Shown: positions 42,640 through 54,253 of the stretch, piece after piece | Numbering within the stretch: the first letter of the stretch is position 1 | Layout: each line of letters begins with the position of its first letter | Origin: Ashinkailepas kermadecensis | Taxonomy: Eukaryota; Arthropoda; Thecostraca; Neolepadidae | Assembly: GCA_034440615.1 (NCBI GenBank) | Contig: JAOTOM010002893.1 | Span: 1-64,000 of the forward strand | Length of the DNA: 64,000 bases | Reading direction: 5' to 3' | The notes under the pieces: generated by a model | What the model was told of the DNA's origin: nothing | What the model saw: only the letters and a program-made list of their open reading frames with translations | Databases searched by the model: none | Made by a program: the position numbers and the translations under genes

Positions 42640-44965
42640 AAAAAGTTCTTTAGTTTTTACAAGCTGAGTAAAGTTTCTAGCACAATTGGTCCACTGGAAG
42701 TAAATGGGACTATATTGAGTGAGGATGGTGAGATGGTTGAGGAGCTGAGCAACCAGTTTAAACCAGTGTTTACATTGGAAGATATGACTAATCTGCCAAC
42801 CGCACATCACAGTTCAGTGACAGGTGATAGGATAAACATTGATTTCATTGATAGTGATGTTTTAAATCATATTAGGAAAATAAAACCAAACAAGGCAGCA
42901 GGACCTGATGAAATTTATGCTAGGGTTTTGTGGGAAGCTGAAAAGGAACCAGCAATTCCACTTACCATAATATTTTGTAAGCCAGTTTCACAAAATGAAA
43001 TTCGAACAGATTGGAAAGGGGCAAATGTGGTTCCTATTTTCAAGAAAGAAGAAAGAGGGAAAACTGAAAAAACATAGGACAGTAAGCCTCACATCCCTAG
43101 TCTGCAAGGTACTACTATAAATTATCAAGGATAGAATCTTTAGTTTTCTGGAAGGAAACATATCAGGGCCAAAATAATGGTTTTTCGTTGGGTGTGAGAT
43201 GTCGAAACGAGCACAGTATGATGTCAAAATTTCCCATGAAATTGGTGTCATTTACAATGCTTTTGATGTCTTTCAGACCTAAATTTCAGCCAGTGGTGTA
43301 GGTACGCATGACTATCTTTATCATTTGTTTTGAGATTCATAATTTAAGAAGAGCTATATTCAGGATAGGGAGAATAATAACCATGCCATAAACTGCTATT
43401 TTATGCCATATCACATTATAGGTAATCCCTTTACCTGAAATTGCATTGCAAAATGTTCGCATATCAACATTCCTTGTCAAGAGCATGCACATGCTACTTA
43501 TAAATGAGATACTGTTAGAAAGGAGACACAAAGACTTCATCAGCATGCATCAAGGAGCAGGATGTCAATACTTCTTGGAGAAGGATGTCAATTGAGTGTC
43601 CAGAAAGTGGTATATTCCATCCTATTTCACAAATAATTTATCACTGAAACAGATTGATTCAAAATACTCAACATGGGTTTAGAAAAGGGAGATAGTGTCT
43701 CACAAATCTCTTGGACTTTTTTAATTTTGCTACAGAACAATTTGATCAGGAAAATCAGGTTGATGTAGCATATTTTGACTTTAGTAAGGCCTTTGACAAG
43801 GTACCCCATACATGGTTAGTGATGCAGCTTCAGGTCCATGGTATTGCAGGTAGCATCCTAAAATGGATAGATTTGTGGCTTTCAGATAGACAGCAGAGAG
43901 TGATGCTAAATGGTACAAAGTCATCATGGCAAAATGTTCTTAGTGGAGTCCCCCAGGGGTCAGTACTGGGGCCACTATTGTTCATTATATTTGTAAATAA
44001 TGTTGAAAGTGGCCTAAGCAGTAAGTTTTTGAAGTTTGCAGATGATTTGAAGGTCTTTAGGGCAATAACAGGACACAATGAGGAGGTCTCGCTGCAGAAA
44101 ACTTAGACAAACTTGTGAAATGGTCTGAAAAATGGCAAATATTTTTTTTTTTGTAAGTGCAAAATCATGCATGTAGGTAGGCAGCATATGAAGGCTCCAT
44201 ACTTGATGGATGGCCAAGTACTATCTGTGACTCAGCAGGAGAAGGACTTAGGTGTTATTTTGAACACAAAATTGGGGGCATCAGAACAGACCAAAGAAGC
44301 CAGTAAGATGGCACTAAGAATGCTTGGGGCAATACATAGGAATGTATCATACAGAAGTGATGTCATCAGGAAGCTTTACTGTGCATATGTCAGACCACAT
44401 TTGGAATACTGTGTCCAAGCTTGGTCCCCTAGTTATGAAAAAGATTGTCGGCTTTTAGAGAGAGTACAAAAGAGGGCAACAAAAATGGTTAATGGTATAA
44501 GCAACCTGGCGACTGGCATATGAGGAGATTGAAGAAATTGAATATGTTTTCACTTAGATATAGAAGGCTGAGAGGAGATCTTATTGAGGGCTTTAAATTT
44601 GTTCATGGTCAGGAACAGTGATATCTCAGGGAAATGTTTGAATTTAACAGAAATGATGCAATTAGAGGTCATCAATTAAAAATTAAAGTTAATCACAGTA
44701 GGACAAGTTCAAGAGTCTTTCTTCACCAACAGGGTAGTAAAACACTGGAACCAGCTGCCAGAAACCATTGTCAGTAGCAGAACACTGAACATCTTTAAAA
44801 ACAGCATAGACAATCATTATAAGAATGGAGGGCTTGCTTTTCGATATTCCAGGGAGGGCTGATTGATGGTTTGGTGGGCAACTGGTTCAGTGCCCAGAGT
44901 GCAACCAAGAAGTGCCCTTGTGGCTCATAGTTGCACTGATCTTTTATGTCTTTATGTCTTCATGA
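42640..44965 (+). mobile_element. CR1-like LINE, decayed, interrupted
   Basis: Encodes the reverse-transcriptase half of a non-LTR retrotransposon: KPNKAAGPDEIYARVLWEAE, QHGFRKG, AYFDFSKAFDKVPH, SGVPQGSVLGPLLFIIFVN, the catalytic FADDLK, and the C-terminal YVRPHLEYCVQAWSPSY and LERVQKRATKM typical of CR1/Jockey-type elements. The frame is broken by stops (for example TAG in the FRKGR region) and shifts, and a 489-bp element is inserted at 43164-43652. The 5' half is missing. Dead copy. Confidence 0.9.
43164..43652 (+). mobile_element. 489-bp non-autonomous element in the LINE
   Basis: Starts CAGGGCCAAAATAATGG and ends ATTTATCACTGAAACAG. It is homologous along its length to 58510-59001 in inverted orientation (492 bp). 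It splits the LINE between LEGNI and QNTQHGF. Contains no gene. Flanks here do not show a clear 8-bp duplication. Confidence 0.85.
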
Positions 44966-45030
44966 CAGTATTTTATCACTTAATCACCATTGGAAAATCA
45001 TCATTTTATTATGGAATATGTAGGATATTT

Positions 45031-45616
45031 GGTAATCTTTACCTTTTGGCCGACACATACTGCCAGGGTTAATGATTTGTAAAGAGGTGTACAGTGGGGA
45101 GCAGTGACATCACAGGAGTCAGGGAAGTGACATCACAGGTTAGGTTAGGTTAGGTTAGCCTAACCTAACCTGTGAGGTAATCTTTAACTTTTGGCCGACA
45201 CACTGACAAGGTGTGATTTGTAAAGAGGTGCACAGTGGGGAACAGTGACGTCACAGGAGTCAGGGAAGTGACGTCACGACGTCACAAGTGCTTCAGAGGA
45301 TTCTGGTTTTCTGGTTAGGTTAGATTATATTATGCTATGATACATTTTGTATATTATGCTACATTATCTTAGTCTAGGTTAGGTGGTAATCTTTACCAAC
45401 ACCCGACTCCTGTGACGTCACTTCCCAGACTCCTGTGACGTCACTGTTCCCCACTGTACACCTCTTTACAAATCACTAACCTTTGCAGTATGTGTCGGCC
45501 AAAAGGTAAAGATTACCACCTGTGACGTCACTTCCTGACTCCTGTGATGTCACTGTTCCCCACTGTACACCCCTTACAAACCTTGGCAGTATGTTGGCCA
45601 AAAGGTAAAGATTACT
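45031..45616. mobile_element. fold-back element with 8-bp target duplication
   Basis: Built from four ~105-bp modules, two forward (45031-45135, 45175-45280) and two reversed (45395-45510, 45520-45616). Each contains GGTAATCTTTACCTTTTGGC, CACTGTACACCTCTTTACAA and paired TGACGTCA palindromes. Flanked by GGATATTT on both sides (45023-45030 and 45617-45624), inside repeat R. No coding capacity. Confidence 0.9.
45139..45172. repeat. head-to-head TTAGG telomere-type motif
   Basis: GGTTAGGTTAGGTTAGGTTA G followed immediately by CCTAACCTAACC, a short inverted run of the arthropod telomere pentamer, located inside the fold-back element. Confidence 0.85.
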
Positions 45617-46084
45617 GGATATTTTATCAATGAAAGGCATTGTAATATCACATCATCTGTAACCAAATCACAGAATCTTGTCTGAATTACACTAGTTGTA
45701 GTCACCAACAAGGATCTTTGTGAAATGTTACTTAACAGTTTGTGACTTGCACCATAATGTTTGTTTCCAAACTGTGTGAGCACAAAAACAAGTGAAATTG
45801 GCCTCTATAGGTTCTGCAGCTTTAATTAACATTAATTTCAACAAATGGTTTCAATAGCTTCTGTGGCTATTCTCAAACCTTCTTACGTATCATCTGCCCT
45901 GGCATAACTATTGACATCTTCACATGCACTGGAATTCACCTGACTGAAAACTGATAAGAAGTACTTGCTTAGGGAGTATATATATAGGAATCCATTTTTT
46001 ATTCTTTTCCTCTTCTCATTTGGAAGCTGAATTGTAATTTGACAATGAACTGTTCTTTGTAATAGCAAGGATGTTTATGCATCA

Positions 46085-46268
46085 CAATCTGTAATGGTGA
46101 GCATGAACATGATAATTGCACACAAACCACCGTTAAAAACAAGGCATGGGGAATTCATAAACACACATCAAGAAGCCCAATGTCCGCACTTCTTTGGGAG
46201 GGATGTCTCTTCAGTGTTCAGTAGGTGGAATATTCCACCATATTTCAATAATAATTTATCACTGTTTA
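46085..46268 (+). mobile_element. diverged partial copy of the 490-bp element
   Basis: The end AATATTCCACCATATTTCAA TAATAATTTATCACTG corresponds to the 3' part of the element at 43164-43652. The upstream part aligns only patchily. Confidence 0.55.
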
Positions 46269-47590
46269 TACGTTTTCCTCACCACTATTACAATTCGACG
46301 CTTCCTCCAATCCCCAGCATTTCCAATCTTTAAACACATCAACGGCGGGGAATGAAAGGGCCCCTGTGGCTCTTACTAAGCCTTAATACTTTATGAATGA
46401 AGCTTTCTGCGCGTATCGCAGGATAGATCCCGTGAAACGCGCAGGCTCAAGCGCGCGAATATCACGATGAATGTCTTACTTGCGCCATATAAGCCAATGT
46501 TAAACGAAAATTGTTCCAAACATCATAATGCCAAACCATTCGAATGTCCATAATTATTACTGGGTTGCAACAGCCTTTGGTGTTACAGAATGCCCAAGCC
46601 GCAGAATGTGAAATGTGACGGAATGTGACGGAAGTCCTCCAAGTTTTAAGTTCATTGCGTCTCATATTAATTCAGGACCTGCCCCTGCACTTGAACACTG
46701 ATGCTTGGACATTTTGTCGCAAGTCAGTGTTCTTGGCTGTTTAATATTGTGGCGTACTTGCACACCAGGACAGAATGCTGAAGGATCATAATGTCCAAAA
46801 GCCAGCATGTTAAACAAAATGTATATTTCCCACATTAGCCAGTAAAAGATTTTAGGCTTCTCGTCCGGACAAGATATACGGCTTGCTGCATTATGGCGCC
46901 ATCTGCTTCTGGCACATTTGCCGCATTTCGGGAGGTGAGGGACGTGAAGCAGGGTGAACCTGGGTACTAATACCACGGATAATAGTAAACGGATAGGAAA
47001 CTCCCCGGAATCGGCGACCAAGGACGGGCTATTGCCACCTAGCGGTTGGAGGCCGAAGCTAATCCTGGGTAGGATATTGTTTGATTCCAGCAGCACATTC
47101 CCGCGTTGGAGAGTAAAGCGTGGTTTAGTTTCGGCCAATTTCCGCTTTTTGAAGAAGCCAGGGAACCGTGATTCTGCTGCATGGAACTTTGTGGCGGTAA
47201 GGAATTAATTAAAAACATCTCTGCCTTCATTTCTTTGTTTCAGGGAACATTTAAACGCGTGGGGTGGTGTACTACGTTTATGGCGCGTTGTGTGTTTTTG
47301 GGAGCAACTTATCTGTTTTGGATCAAGTGAAGCATGTAATTCTCCATTGCATTGCCCAGTTATTTACTCTAAATCACGAGAAAATATGAATCAGTGGTAT
47401 TTAGTCTGTTTGAGCTTTTGCTTGGCTTGAAGCATTGGTCAAAGGGGGCACCGTAAATGTACCAATTTTCACCTGCATATGCAGCTCTAAAACTAAGAGT
47501 TTTGGCTGGAGGATGTCCGATTTGAGGCTGAGGAGCAGTCCGAAGGAGAAATTGTCTGACAGAAATATTGCAATCTTTACCTAAGGTACA
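46269..47590. other. no gene recognised
   Basis: Around 46960-47000 (minus strand) the string CCGTTTACTATTATCCGTG matches one at 49586-49625, marking another dispersed repeat. Otherwise nothing recognised. Confidence 0.4.
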
Positions 47591-47599
47591 TGGCTGAAT

Positions 47600-47830
47600 A
47601 TTTTGGAAGATTGTAAGTGAAAGGATCAGTGCATCACCAGGCCTGGTGCCAAGGTCAAAGACTTGGTGCCAGTGGTGACACAGGCCACCAGTGAGCACCA
47701 GTATAGGGCAGTTGTAGTGCAGGTAGGAGTAAATAACATAGGTGCGAGTGGGGAGCTAGGAGTGAGGAGCTGCTGCAGGACTACAGGGCCCTTCTGTCCA
47801 CCCTGAAGCATAGCAATTGTCTGGTTCGGT
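47600..47830 (+). pseudogene. fragment of a CR1-like LINE 5' open frame
   Basis: Plus-strand translation reads RPGAKVKDLVPVVTQATSEH then VVVQVGVNNIG and, in another frame, LLQDYRALLSTLKHSN. This pattern (IPGAK..., GTNDI-like, DYR.LL..LK) is that of the esterase-like (SGNH) domain found in ORF1 of CR1-type LINEs. Short and frame-shifted. Confidence 0.55.
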
Positions 47831-48063
47831 TCTCATCGGGTTGCCGTCGCTACATATTTCAGAAGAATATAATATGATAGAACTTTCGAGTTTTTTATGG
47901 AGATGGGTCAATAGCTTGTTTTTTAATTGAAGTCATTCCCAATAATATCGCATTATGGGTGCCCAAAATTGAACCAGTACTCGCATGGCGTCGTTATTCC
48001 GATGGGTCGCGGCACCTAATCTAGCTGCCTCACCCACTAGCAGCCCGCCGCCGACGACCATAA

Positions 48064-48953
48064 CCCTCGCACGGCCGATGCTCCGCGTAAACTTCGTCCG
48101 GTCGGGGGAGGGGAGGGGGGGATTGCTACCTACCCCGGCCGGGGAGGTGGGTAGGTTACCTACCCCTCCCCATATACATAACGGCAACAGATAGATTGGG
48201 TGATTCTAAGAAGGAATTGGTTCAGTCCTTTTTTGATCCGAGTTCAACGTAGAGGTCATATCAGGTCAAACAAAAACAAATTGATAGCGCAGGCGGCACA
48301 AAGACTTGAAGAACTATAGTGCACAATTATTATTATACTGCACGGCCAAAACTGATTTGTAGATCAATTTAGTCCTTGACCTATAATGACCTGAGGTGAC
48401 GGTTCAAAATTTGATAAACCAGAGGCAAAAGAAGCCAGTTTACCATATTATCACACATGTTATCGGCACTGCATAGGTCACTGGCCTAGGATGACCTGCA
48501 CCTGACATTCGCCACACTAAATATGTATCCAACGCATGGTACTGACAATTTTATAGCTTTTGCGATAAATTTGTCATGTGATTTCAAAGGTCAAAGTCAA
48601 TTTTCAGGTGAAGTCGGTCGGAGACCTATGATGACCTTGTTAGGGTCATTATGGTAAGGTATGCTTCAATGTGTGAAATGGTTATTGAGAACGATATGCA
48701 ATCTGTTGATCGATCGTGTATCTATATTGTCACAATATGTGAGATTTTCCGCAGTTTGGTCCGACATGCTGCCACTAAAAGTGTTGTAGGTCATTGACCT
48801 GACATGATCTTGACCTGATAATTTTGGAGGATGTGTCAAATTGATGTAGCTTTAGGTACTGCAAATGTCAGAGCTCTAGTGCAAACCGTTTTTGGGTGTG
48901 GTACGAAACGTCATGGGGGTAGGTATTTACCCACCCACCTGGGCGTGCGAGGG
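48064..48953. mobile_element. piggyBac-like non-autonomous element
   Basis: Terminal inverted repeats CCCTCGCACGGCC / CCCTCGCACGCCC (12 of 13) abut TTAA on the right (48954-48957) and ATAA on the left (48060-48063), the pattern of piggyBac-type insertion with one decayed target copy. No transposase. The interior has ~105-bp degenerate repeats rich in AGGTCA/TGACCT half sites. Confidence 0.75.
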
Positions 48954-48957
48954 TTAA

Positions 48958-49740
48958 CATAGGAGACATGGCAGCTGCAATGGGGTCATGCAGGGGTCCC
49001 TGACAGTTCATCAGAGGGCTCCAATGGCTGTTCCGGGGCCCCTCGGCCCAATCAATGTTCATCATGTGCTCCTATGCCTGCTCAGGGTCCCCTCGTTTGT
49101 CAAAGAATATACCTCAGGGGAAATGTGACTGCCAGGGCCAATCAGCCAATCGGTCTTTGGCCAATCAGCAGCCTTTTTTGTGGGGGGGGAGGCATCAGAA
49201 TGGAATTGGCCTGCCCCAGACGAGTCCCAGGCATATACGGTTGGAATGGGAGGAGGGCAGATGCTCTCCCTCGTTTTTCATCCGGCTCTCGTGACACTCC
49301 GCTTCCCTCAGTTAGTCGGCACAGGTTAGTTGGTGACGAGCTTCATGGTTCTATACGGCGGCCGAAGGGATGGCGGCTACTGGAGTATGCGTCCCCGGCT
49401 GGCGCCGAAGGCACAGTTTTTTCAATCGACGCGTGGTAGACGGCTGATTCAGCTATATTTCCCCATCCCGTCAAGCTTTTTCGATGGGGTGTCCTTCGCA
49501 CCACCTATCCAGGATTACTTCTGCGATCGTCCGATAGATGTCGCTAGTTTCGGTCGGTGGTCGCAAACATCAAAGTGCCGCCCAAGAGTTTCCGATCCGT
49601 TTACTATTATCCGTGCTAATACTAAAGGTACAACGGAATCTAGTAGGTTTTCTAGTTCCAGATATTTCTAGTAGAATCTACCAGGATTGTGGTATATACG
49701 GTGACGTCACGTTAACATTTCAAATACGTATTAAAACCTA
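48958..49740. other. no gene recognised
   Basis: G-rich tracts and short chance frames. Shares a ~40-base repeat with 46960-47000. Confidence 0.35.
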
Positions 49741-49744
49741 GATA

Positions 49745-49840
49745 GATTCATCTGTGGCGCAGCGAAGACATCAGAGTACCTGCGCGCAGGCGTGCGCTAT
49801 ATTGCAGGTCGCGCTGGACCACACTACTCAGTGGTGCAAG
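49745..49840 (+). pseudogene. LINE reverse transcriptase, left fragment
   Basis: Translates as QACAILQVALDHTTQWCK, which joins directly, once the insertion is ignored, to QWGFFISAPKSATVAFKRG at 54521 onward. This is the segment just after the catalytic motif in Jockey/I-type LINEs. Confidence 0.75.
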
Positions 49841-50029
49841 CAAGGGCGTCGCCACCGGGGGGGGCAGGGGCAGTCGCCCCCCCTGTCGTGAGACTGGGGG
49901 GGCGCCGCCCCCCTGACATTTGAGGAGGCCCCTATCCGGAAATGCACCGGAAAAAAGTGAGCAAGGAGGCCGACGAGACATGAGAGGAGGCCTCCAAAAC
50001 GTGAGAGGAGGCCCCTAATTCGAAGAAGG

Positions 50030-51070
50030 AGTCACCTAGGAGAAGATAGCAGGCCCCAGAAATCAAGAGAGTGCCAACAATTGGCACGGAGGCCCCCAGG
50101 AATGCAAAGGAGGCCCCCAGGATTGAAAAGGAGGCCCCCGTGATTACAAAGGAGACCCCAAGGATTGTAAAGGAGACCCACAGGATTGCAAAGGAGGCCT
50201 CCAGGATTACAAAGGAGGCCCCCAGGATTGCAAAGGAGGCCCCCAGGATTGCGAAGGAGGCCCCCAGGATTGGAAAAGAGTCCTCCAGGATTGCAAAGGA
50301 GGCCTCCAGGGTTACAAAGGAGGCCCCCAGGATTGCAAAGGAGGCCCCCAGGATTGCAAAGGTCTCCAGGATCGCAAAGGAGGCACTCAGGATTGCAAAG
50401 GAGGCCCCATGAGTGCAAAGGAGGCCCCATGATTACAAAGTAGACCCCAGGATTGCGAAGGATGCCTCCAGGCTAGCGAAGGATGCCTCCAGGCTAGCGA
50501 AGGAGGCCCCCAGGATTGCAAAGGTGGCCCCATGATTGCAAAGGATGCCCCCAGGATTGCGATGGAGGCCCCCAGGATTGCAAAGGAGGACCCCAGGATT
50601 GCAAAGGAGGCCCCCGGGATTGCAAAGGAGGACCCCAGGATTACAAAGGAGGCCCCAGGATTGCAAAGGCCCACAGGATTACAAAGGAGGCCCCCAGGAT
50701 TGCAAAGGAGGCCCCCAGGATTGCAAAGGAGGCCCCCAGGATTGCAAAGGACTCCAGGATTGCAAAGGAGGCCCCCATGATTGCAAAGGAGGCCCCAGGA
50801 TTCCAAAGGAGACCCTCAGGATTGCGAAGGATGCCTCCAGGCTAGCGAAGGAGGCCCCCAGGATTGCAAAGGAGGCCTCCAGGATTGTAAAGGAGGCCCC
50901 CAGGATTGCAAATGAGGCCCTCAGGATTGCAAAGGAGGCCCCAGGATTGCAAAGGAGGCCCACATGATTGTCAAGGAGGCCTCCGGGATTGCAAAGGAGG
51001 CCCACAGGATTATCAAGGAGGCCCCCTGGATTGCAAAGGAGGCCTACAGGATTGTCAAGGAGGCTATCAC
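50030..51070. repeat. 21-bp satellite, about 48 copies
   Basis: Unit AAGGAGGCCCCCAGGATTGC A. 21 bases equals seven codons, so it stays open in several frames (plus KEAPRIA, QRRPPGL; minus NPGGLLC). Related AGGAGGCCCC words occur near both ends of the host element, so the array belongs to it. Confidence 0.9.
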
Positions 51071-51114
51071 ATCAAATATATCACAGCAAGACCTTTAAAA
51101 AAATAGAACTCGAT

Positions 51115-52440
51115 GTCCAAAAGTTCACACCGAGACTCGATCGAATGGACCCCAGCACCGGAAAATTAAGAACAGTTCCGGCAAAATTAACCCGGAGGGC
51201 CTTTATACTCCGAAAGGTGCCATCGGCTGAACAAAAAACTCCTTCGGTGGCCGCAGTGGCATATCAAAGGAGCAAATGCCCCCTCCCTCCTAAGAGGGAT
51301 ATGCTCCCAAGAATCGAGCCGAGGCCCCCAAAAGTCGCGCTGGGGCCACAAAAACTCGCGTCGGTCTACCAGAATTCGCGTAGGGGCTCCAAGTAAATGC
51401 GGCGGGCCCCAGAAAACTCGCTCCGAGGCCCGAAAATCTGCAACAGGAACCGCCAAGATCGCGTTGGGGCCACAGCTAAGTGCAACGCGCCCCGCAAACT
51501 CGAACAGGTCCCACAAAATATCGCGCTCGGACCCATAATTCCCATCGGTAGTACCACAAATTTGGTCTGGGCATCAAAAATTCACGTCGGGGCTGCCAAC
51601 AATTGGCGTCTAGGGCTCCACATAAGCACCGTGTGACCCCCAAAGTCGCATCGGTATCCGAAAAAGAAATCCGGAGCCCTCCAAGATAAGGAGGGATTAA
51701 AAAAAAGTCCGGGTCAGGAAAATGGTTCTGGAGCACCGAAAATATCATCAGATGCCTTGAAAAATCGCGTACGGCATCGAAAAACATACCGGAGCTCGAA
51801 GAAAATCGAGGTGAGATGGAAAAACATGGCGCCAGGGACTCGAAAAATCAGGCCAAGATTCGGAATTTGAAGAAAATTCAGAAGAGGTCCACAAAAATCG
51901 CGTTGACCCCCCAGATAACTGGCGTTGGGTCCCCGGAACCACGCGCCTGGGCGCGATAAGTTGCGCTAAGACCCAGAAATATCGCATCAAAGACCTAAAT
52001 CGTACTGGGCCCCACAAATGTGCGTCAGAAGCCCCAAATAAACACAGCGGGACCCTAAGAGCACAAAGGGGACCGACAATGTAACTGGCCCTCCAAGGCG
52101 CATTCTCGCAAAAAGCGACAGGGCCCTAAAACATGCGTTGCAGCCATAAATAAATATAGCGGTAACTCTAAAAAAAAACACACAAAAACACCGGAAGCTC
52201 TCAAGGCACACAGAGGCCATGCGACCGCACAAGGGCCTGAAAAGAGGCTGGGGTCGCAATAAGCAACATGGTCCCAGAACGAACAAAAATACCGGGCACT
52301 AAATAAATACATTGAGATCATTGAAAGCGCCCCGACAACTAAGACAAATCATCGGTACAAAGAAGCAACAAAACCCTAAAACGAACAGGGGTTTCGAAAA
52401 TGCATTGGGCCTCGAACAATGCATACGAAACGGGTCCAAA
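51115..52440. repeat. degenerate ~30-bp repeats
   Basis: Recurrent GGGGCCCCAAAA(A/G)TCGCG(T/C)-type blocks every ~28-31 bases with heavy divergence. Looks like an older continuation of the purine-rich satellite. No gene. Confidence 0.55.
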
Positions 52441-52474
52441 GAAGTACACTCAGGCAGGGCCTCGGTTCGGTAGC

Positions 52475-53124
52475 CAACCTGGTAGCCTGTTTAATCAAAG
52501 ATATGAGGTGCATCAAAGCTCAGCGGGTATCCGCATTTCTTCATCATAAAATATGAGAAGTAGGGAACTAATGATCGAATTTAATTAATCTAATTTTCGC
52601 AGCGAACGCCCATACGAAGCATTTCATCACGTCAGATAAGGCGCAAGTCTATCATGTGGCAGCAATTAGCAAAGCGTAGGAGGCCCAGCAGAATCCGTAG
52701 CATCGCACGAAGTGTGGCGAATGCGCCGAATGCGCAAGATGGGTGTGCACATGCACTAACGTTGGCGTCGTGGCGACCGGGCACTATGAACTGGAATGTC
52801 TGAAATTGGTAAATTTTACATTTAAAGTGATCTGTGTAGGTATAATTTCAGCAGTGCAAGGTGACATCAAGGGATACCAAAAGAATACATTCGAACAGGA
52901 TGGGGGAGCCAGGGTTGAAATCCGACGAATCAGAAACGATAGTGGTAGATTAGGCCCCTCGACAGGATAATTTAGTTGGTCACTAATTATTTTATCTAAA
53001 AAGGTCCCCTTTGACAAAATAGTGGTCGAAATTGGAAGACTTTTTATTGAGTAGGTGGATCCCTCCAGATACGTTTGCCCCCCCCCCCCCCCCTCCCCTT
53101 GACGCAAATATAGGTACGTCACTG
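52475..53124 (-). mobile_element. element AB, unoccupied copy
   Basis: On the minus strand it starts CAGTGACGTACCTATATTTG (53124) and runs ~380 bases (part A) to a GTGCACAC site near 52750, then ~270 bases (part B) ending near ATGAGGTGCATCAAAGC. Part A matches 59085-59473, part B matches 63723-64000. It therefore shows the site into which the 59474-63722 transposon inserted in the other copy. CAGTGGCGTACC ends resemble hAT-type termini. Confidence 0.82.
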
Positions 53125-53125
53125 G

Positions 53126-53611
53126 CACTGGCGGATCCAGGGGGGGCATTCCGGCCATGGCCCCCCAAACGCTTCAAAGGGGGGGGCATAGTGTCTTTTG
53201 CCCCCCACCCCCACCCCCCCCATAAAAGTAAACTAAATTAAAATGCAGTAACCTTTGCTGAGGTTAAAAAATAGCTTTCCGGGTGAAATAATCTCCAATT
53301 TTAAAGGTATTTTGTAATGATTGTTTGGAAGTCCAATATAGTAGCATAGTAGATTCTGACGCATCGAGGGTTCTATGCTGTTGAAGTTCTGCTTACAGCA
53401 AGAGATGACGAAATCAGCAGTTTCATTATTCCTTCGTCAGATAGGTTCATGAAGTTTGTTTAGCCAGTAACGGGCAAGCGGACCCGGTGAGCCAGATTTC
53501 GAAAGCGGAATTTGAACAGGATGTTTTGTGCGAGTGACCAGTTGAGCCCAGTGAGCAGCATGTTTCGTATGTTGGTGTTGGGGTTGCTAAGATGAAGAGA
53601 CAGGCTACATT
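53126..53611. mobile_element. hAT-type MITE, copy 1
   Basis: Begins CACTGGCGGATCCAGGGGGG. Shares ATGCAGTAACCTTTGC(T/C)GA, ATCTCCAATTTTAAAGGTAT and CATCGAGGGTTCTATGCTG with the next element. Non-coding. Confidence 0.6.
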
Positions 53612-54253
53612 CACTAGCGGATCCAGGGAGGGGCCATTCCGGCCATGGCTCCCCCGAAGCGCTTAAAAGGGTTTTTTTGGCCCCCCGAAACCAACAGAAG
53701 TAGACTGAATGAAAATGCAGTAACCTTTGCCGAGGTTAAAAAATATCGTCTGGATGAAAGTATCTCCAATTTTAAAGGTATTTTTATAATTGTTTGGAAG
53801 CCAATATGGTTGCATAGTACATTCTGACACGCATCGAGGGTTCTATGCTGCTCAAGTTCTGCTTACAGCAAGAGTTGACAAAATCGGATCTGCCAGTGTG
53901 TACACGTGCACGAACGTTGACGTGGTACAAGACGTTGAACGTGAACATGAACGTTTTGGCAAACAAGAACACAAATCCCGTAACTTAGAAGCGGTGGAGG
54001 TAGGCTGGGGCCCCTACACAGGAAATTATGTTGTCATTAATTATTATTGTTAAAAATTGGTCCATTTGACAAATAGTGGTAGAAATCCGATGCTTTTAAC
54101 CAAAAATAGTGGGAGAATGGGCACCCTCCAAATCCCTTCGACCCCTCCTTTGATGCAATTCCTAAGTACGCCACTAGGGGGAGGGGAGGGGGGTGGCTGA
54201 CGCCGAAAACCGAAAGTTGGCCCCCCCAAACCGGTGGGCTAGATCCGCCAGTG
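53612..54253. mobile_element. hAT-type MITE, copy 2
   Basis: Begins CACTAGCGGATCCAGG and ends CTAGATCCGCCAGTG, inverted termini. Same interior as copy 1 up to about 53890, then a piece resembling part A of element AB (53895-54180). No clear target duplication. Non-coding. Confidence 0.6.

Larger units (their letters stand above)
44965..45830. repeat. dispersed repeat R, copy 2 (split)
   Basis: Homologous to 42165-42545 but interrupted by the fold-back element 45031-45616. It follows directly on the LINE 3' end and could be its tail; copy 1 lies just before the LINE. Confidence 0.7.

Noticed and set aside
50032..51005. Heptad-repeat proteins (KEAPRIA, NPGGLLC)
   Set aside because: 21-bp satellite inside a transposon, open in most frames on both strands, without flanking coding sequence.
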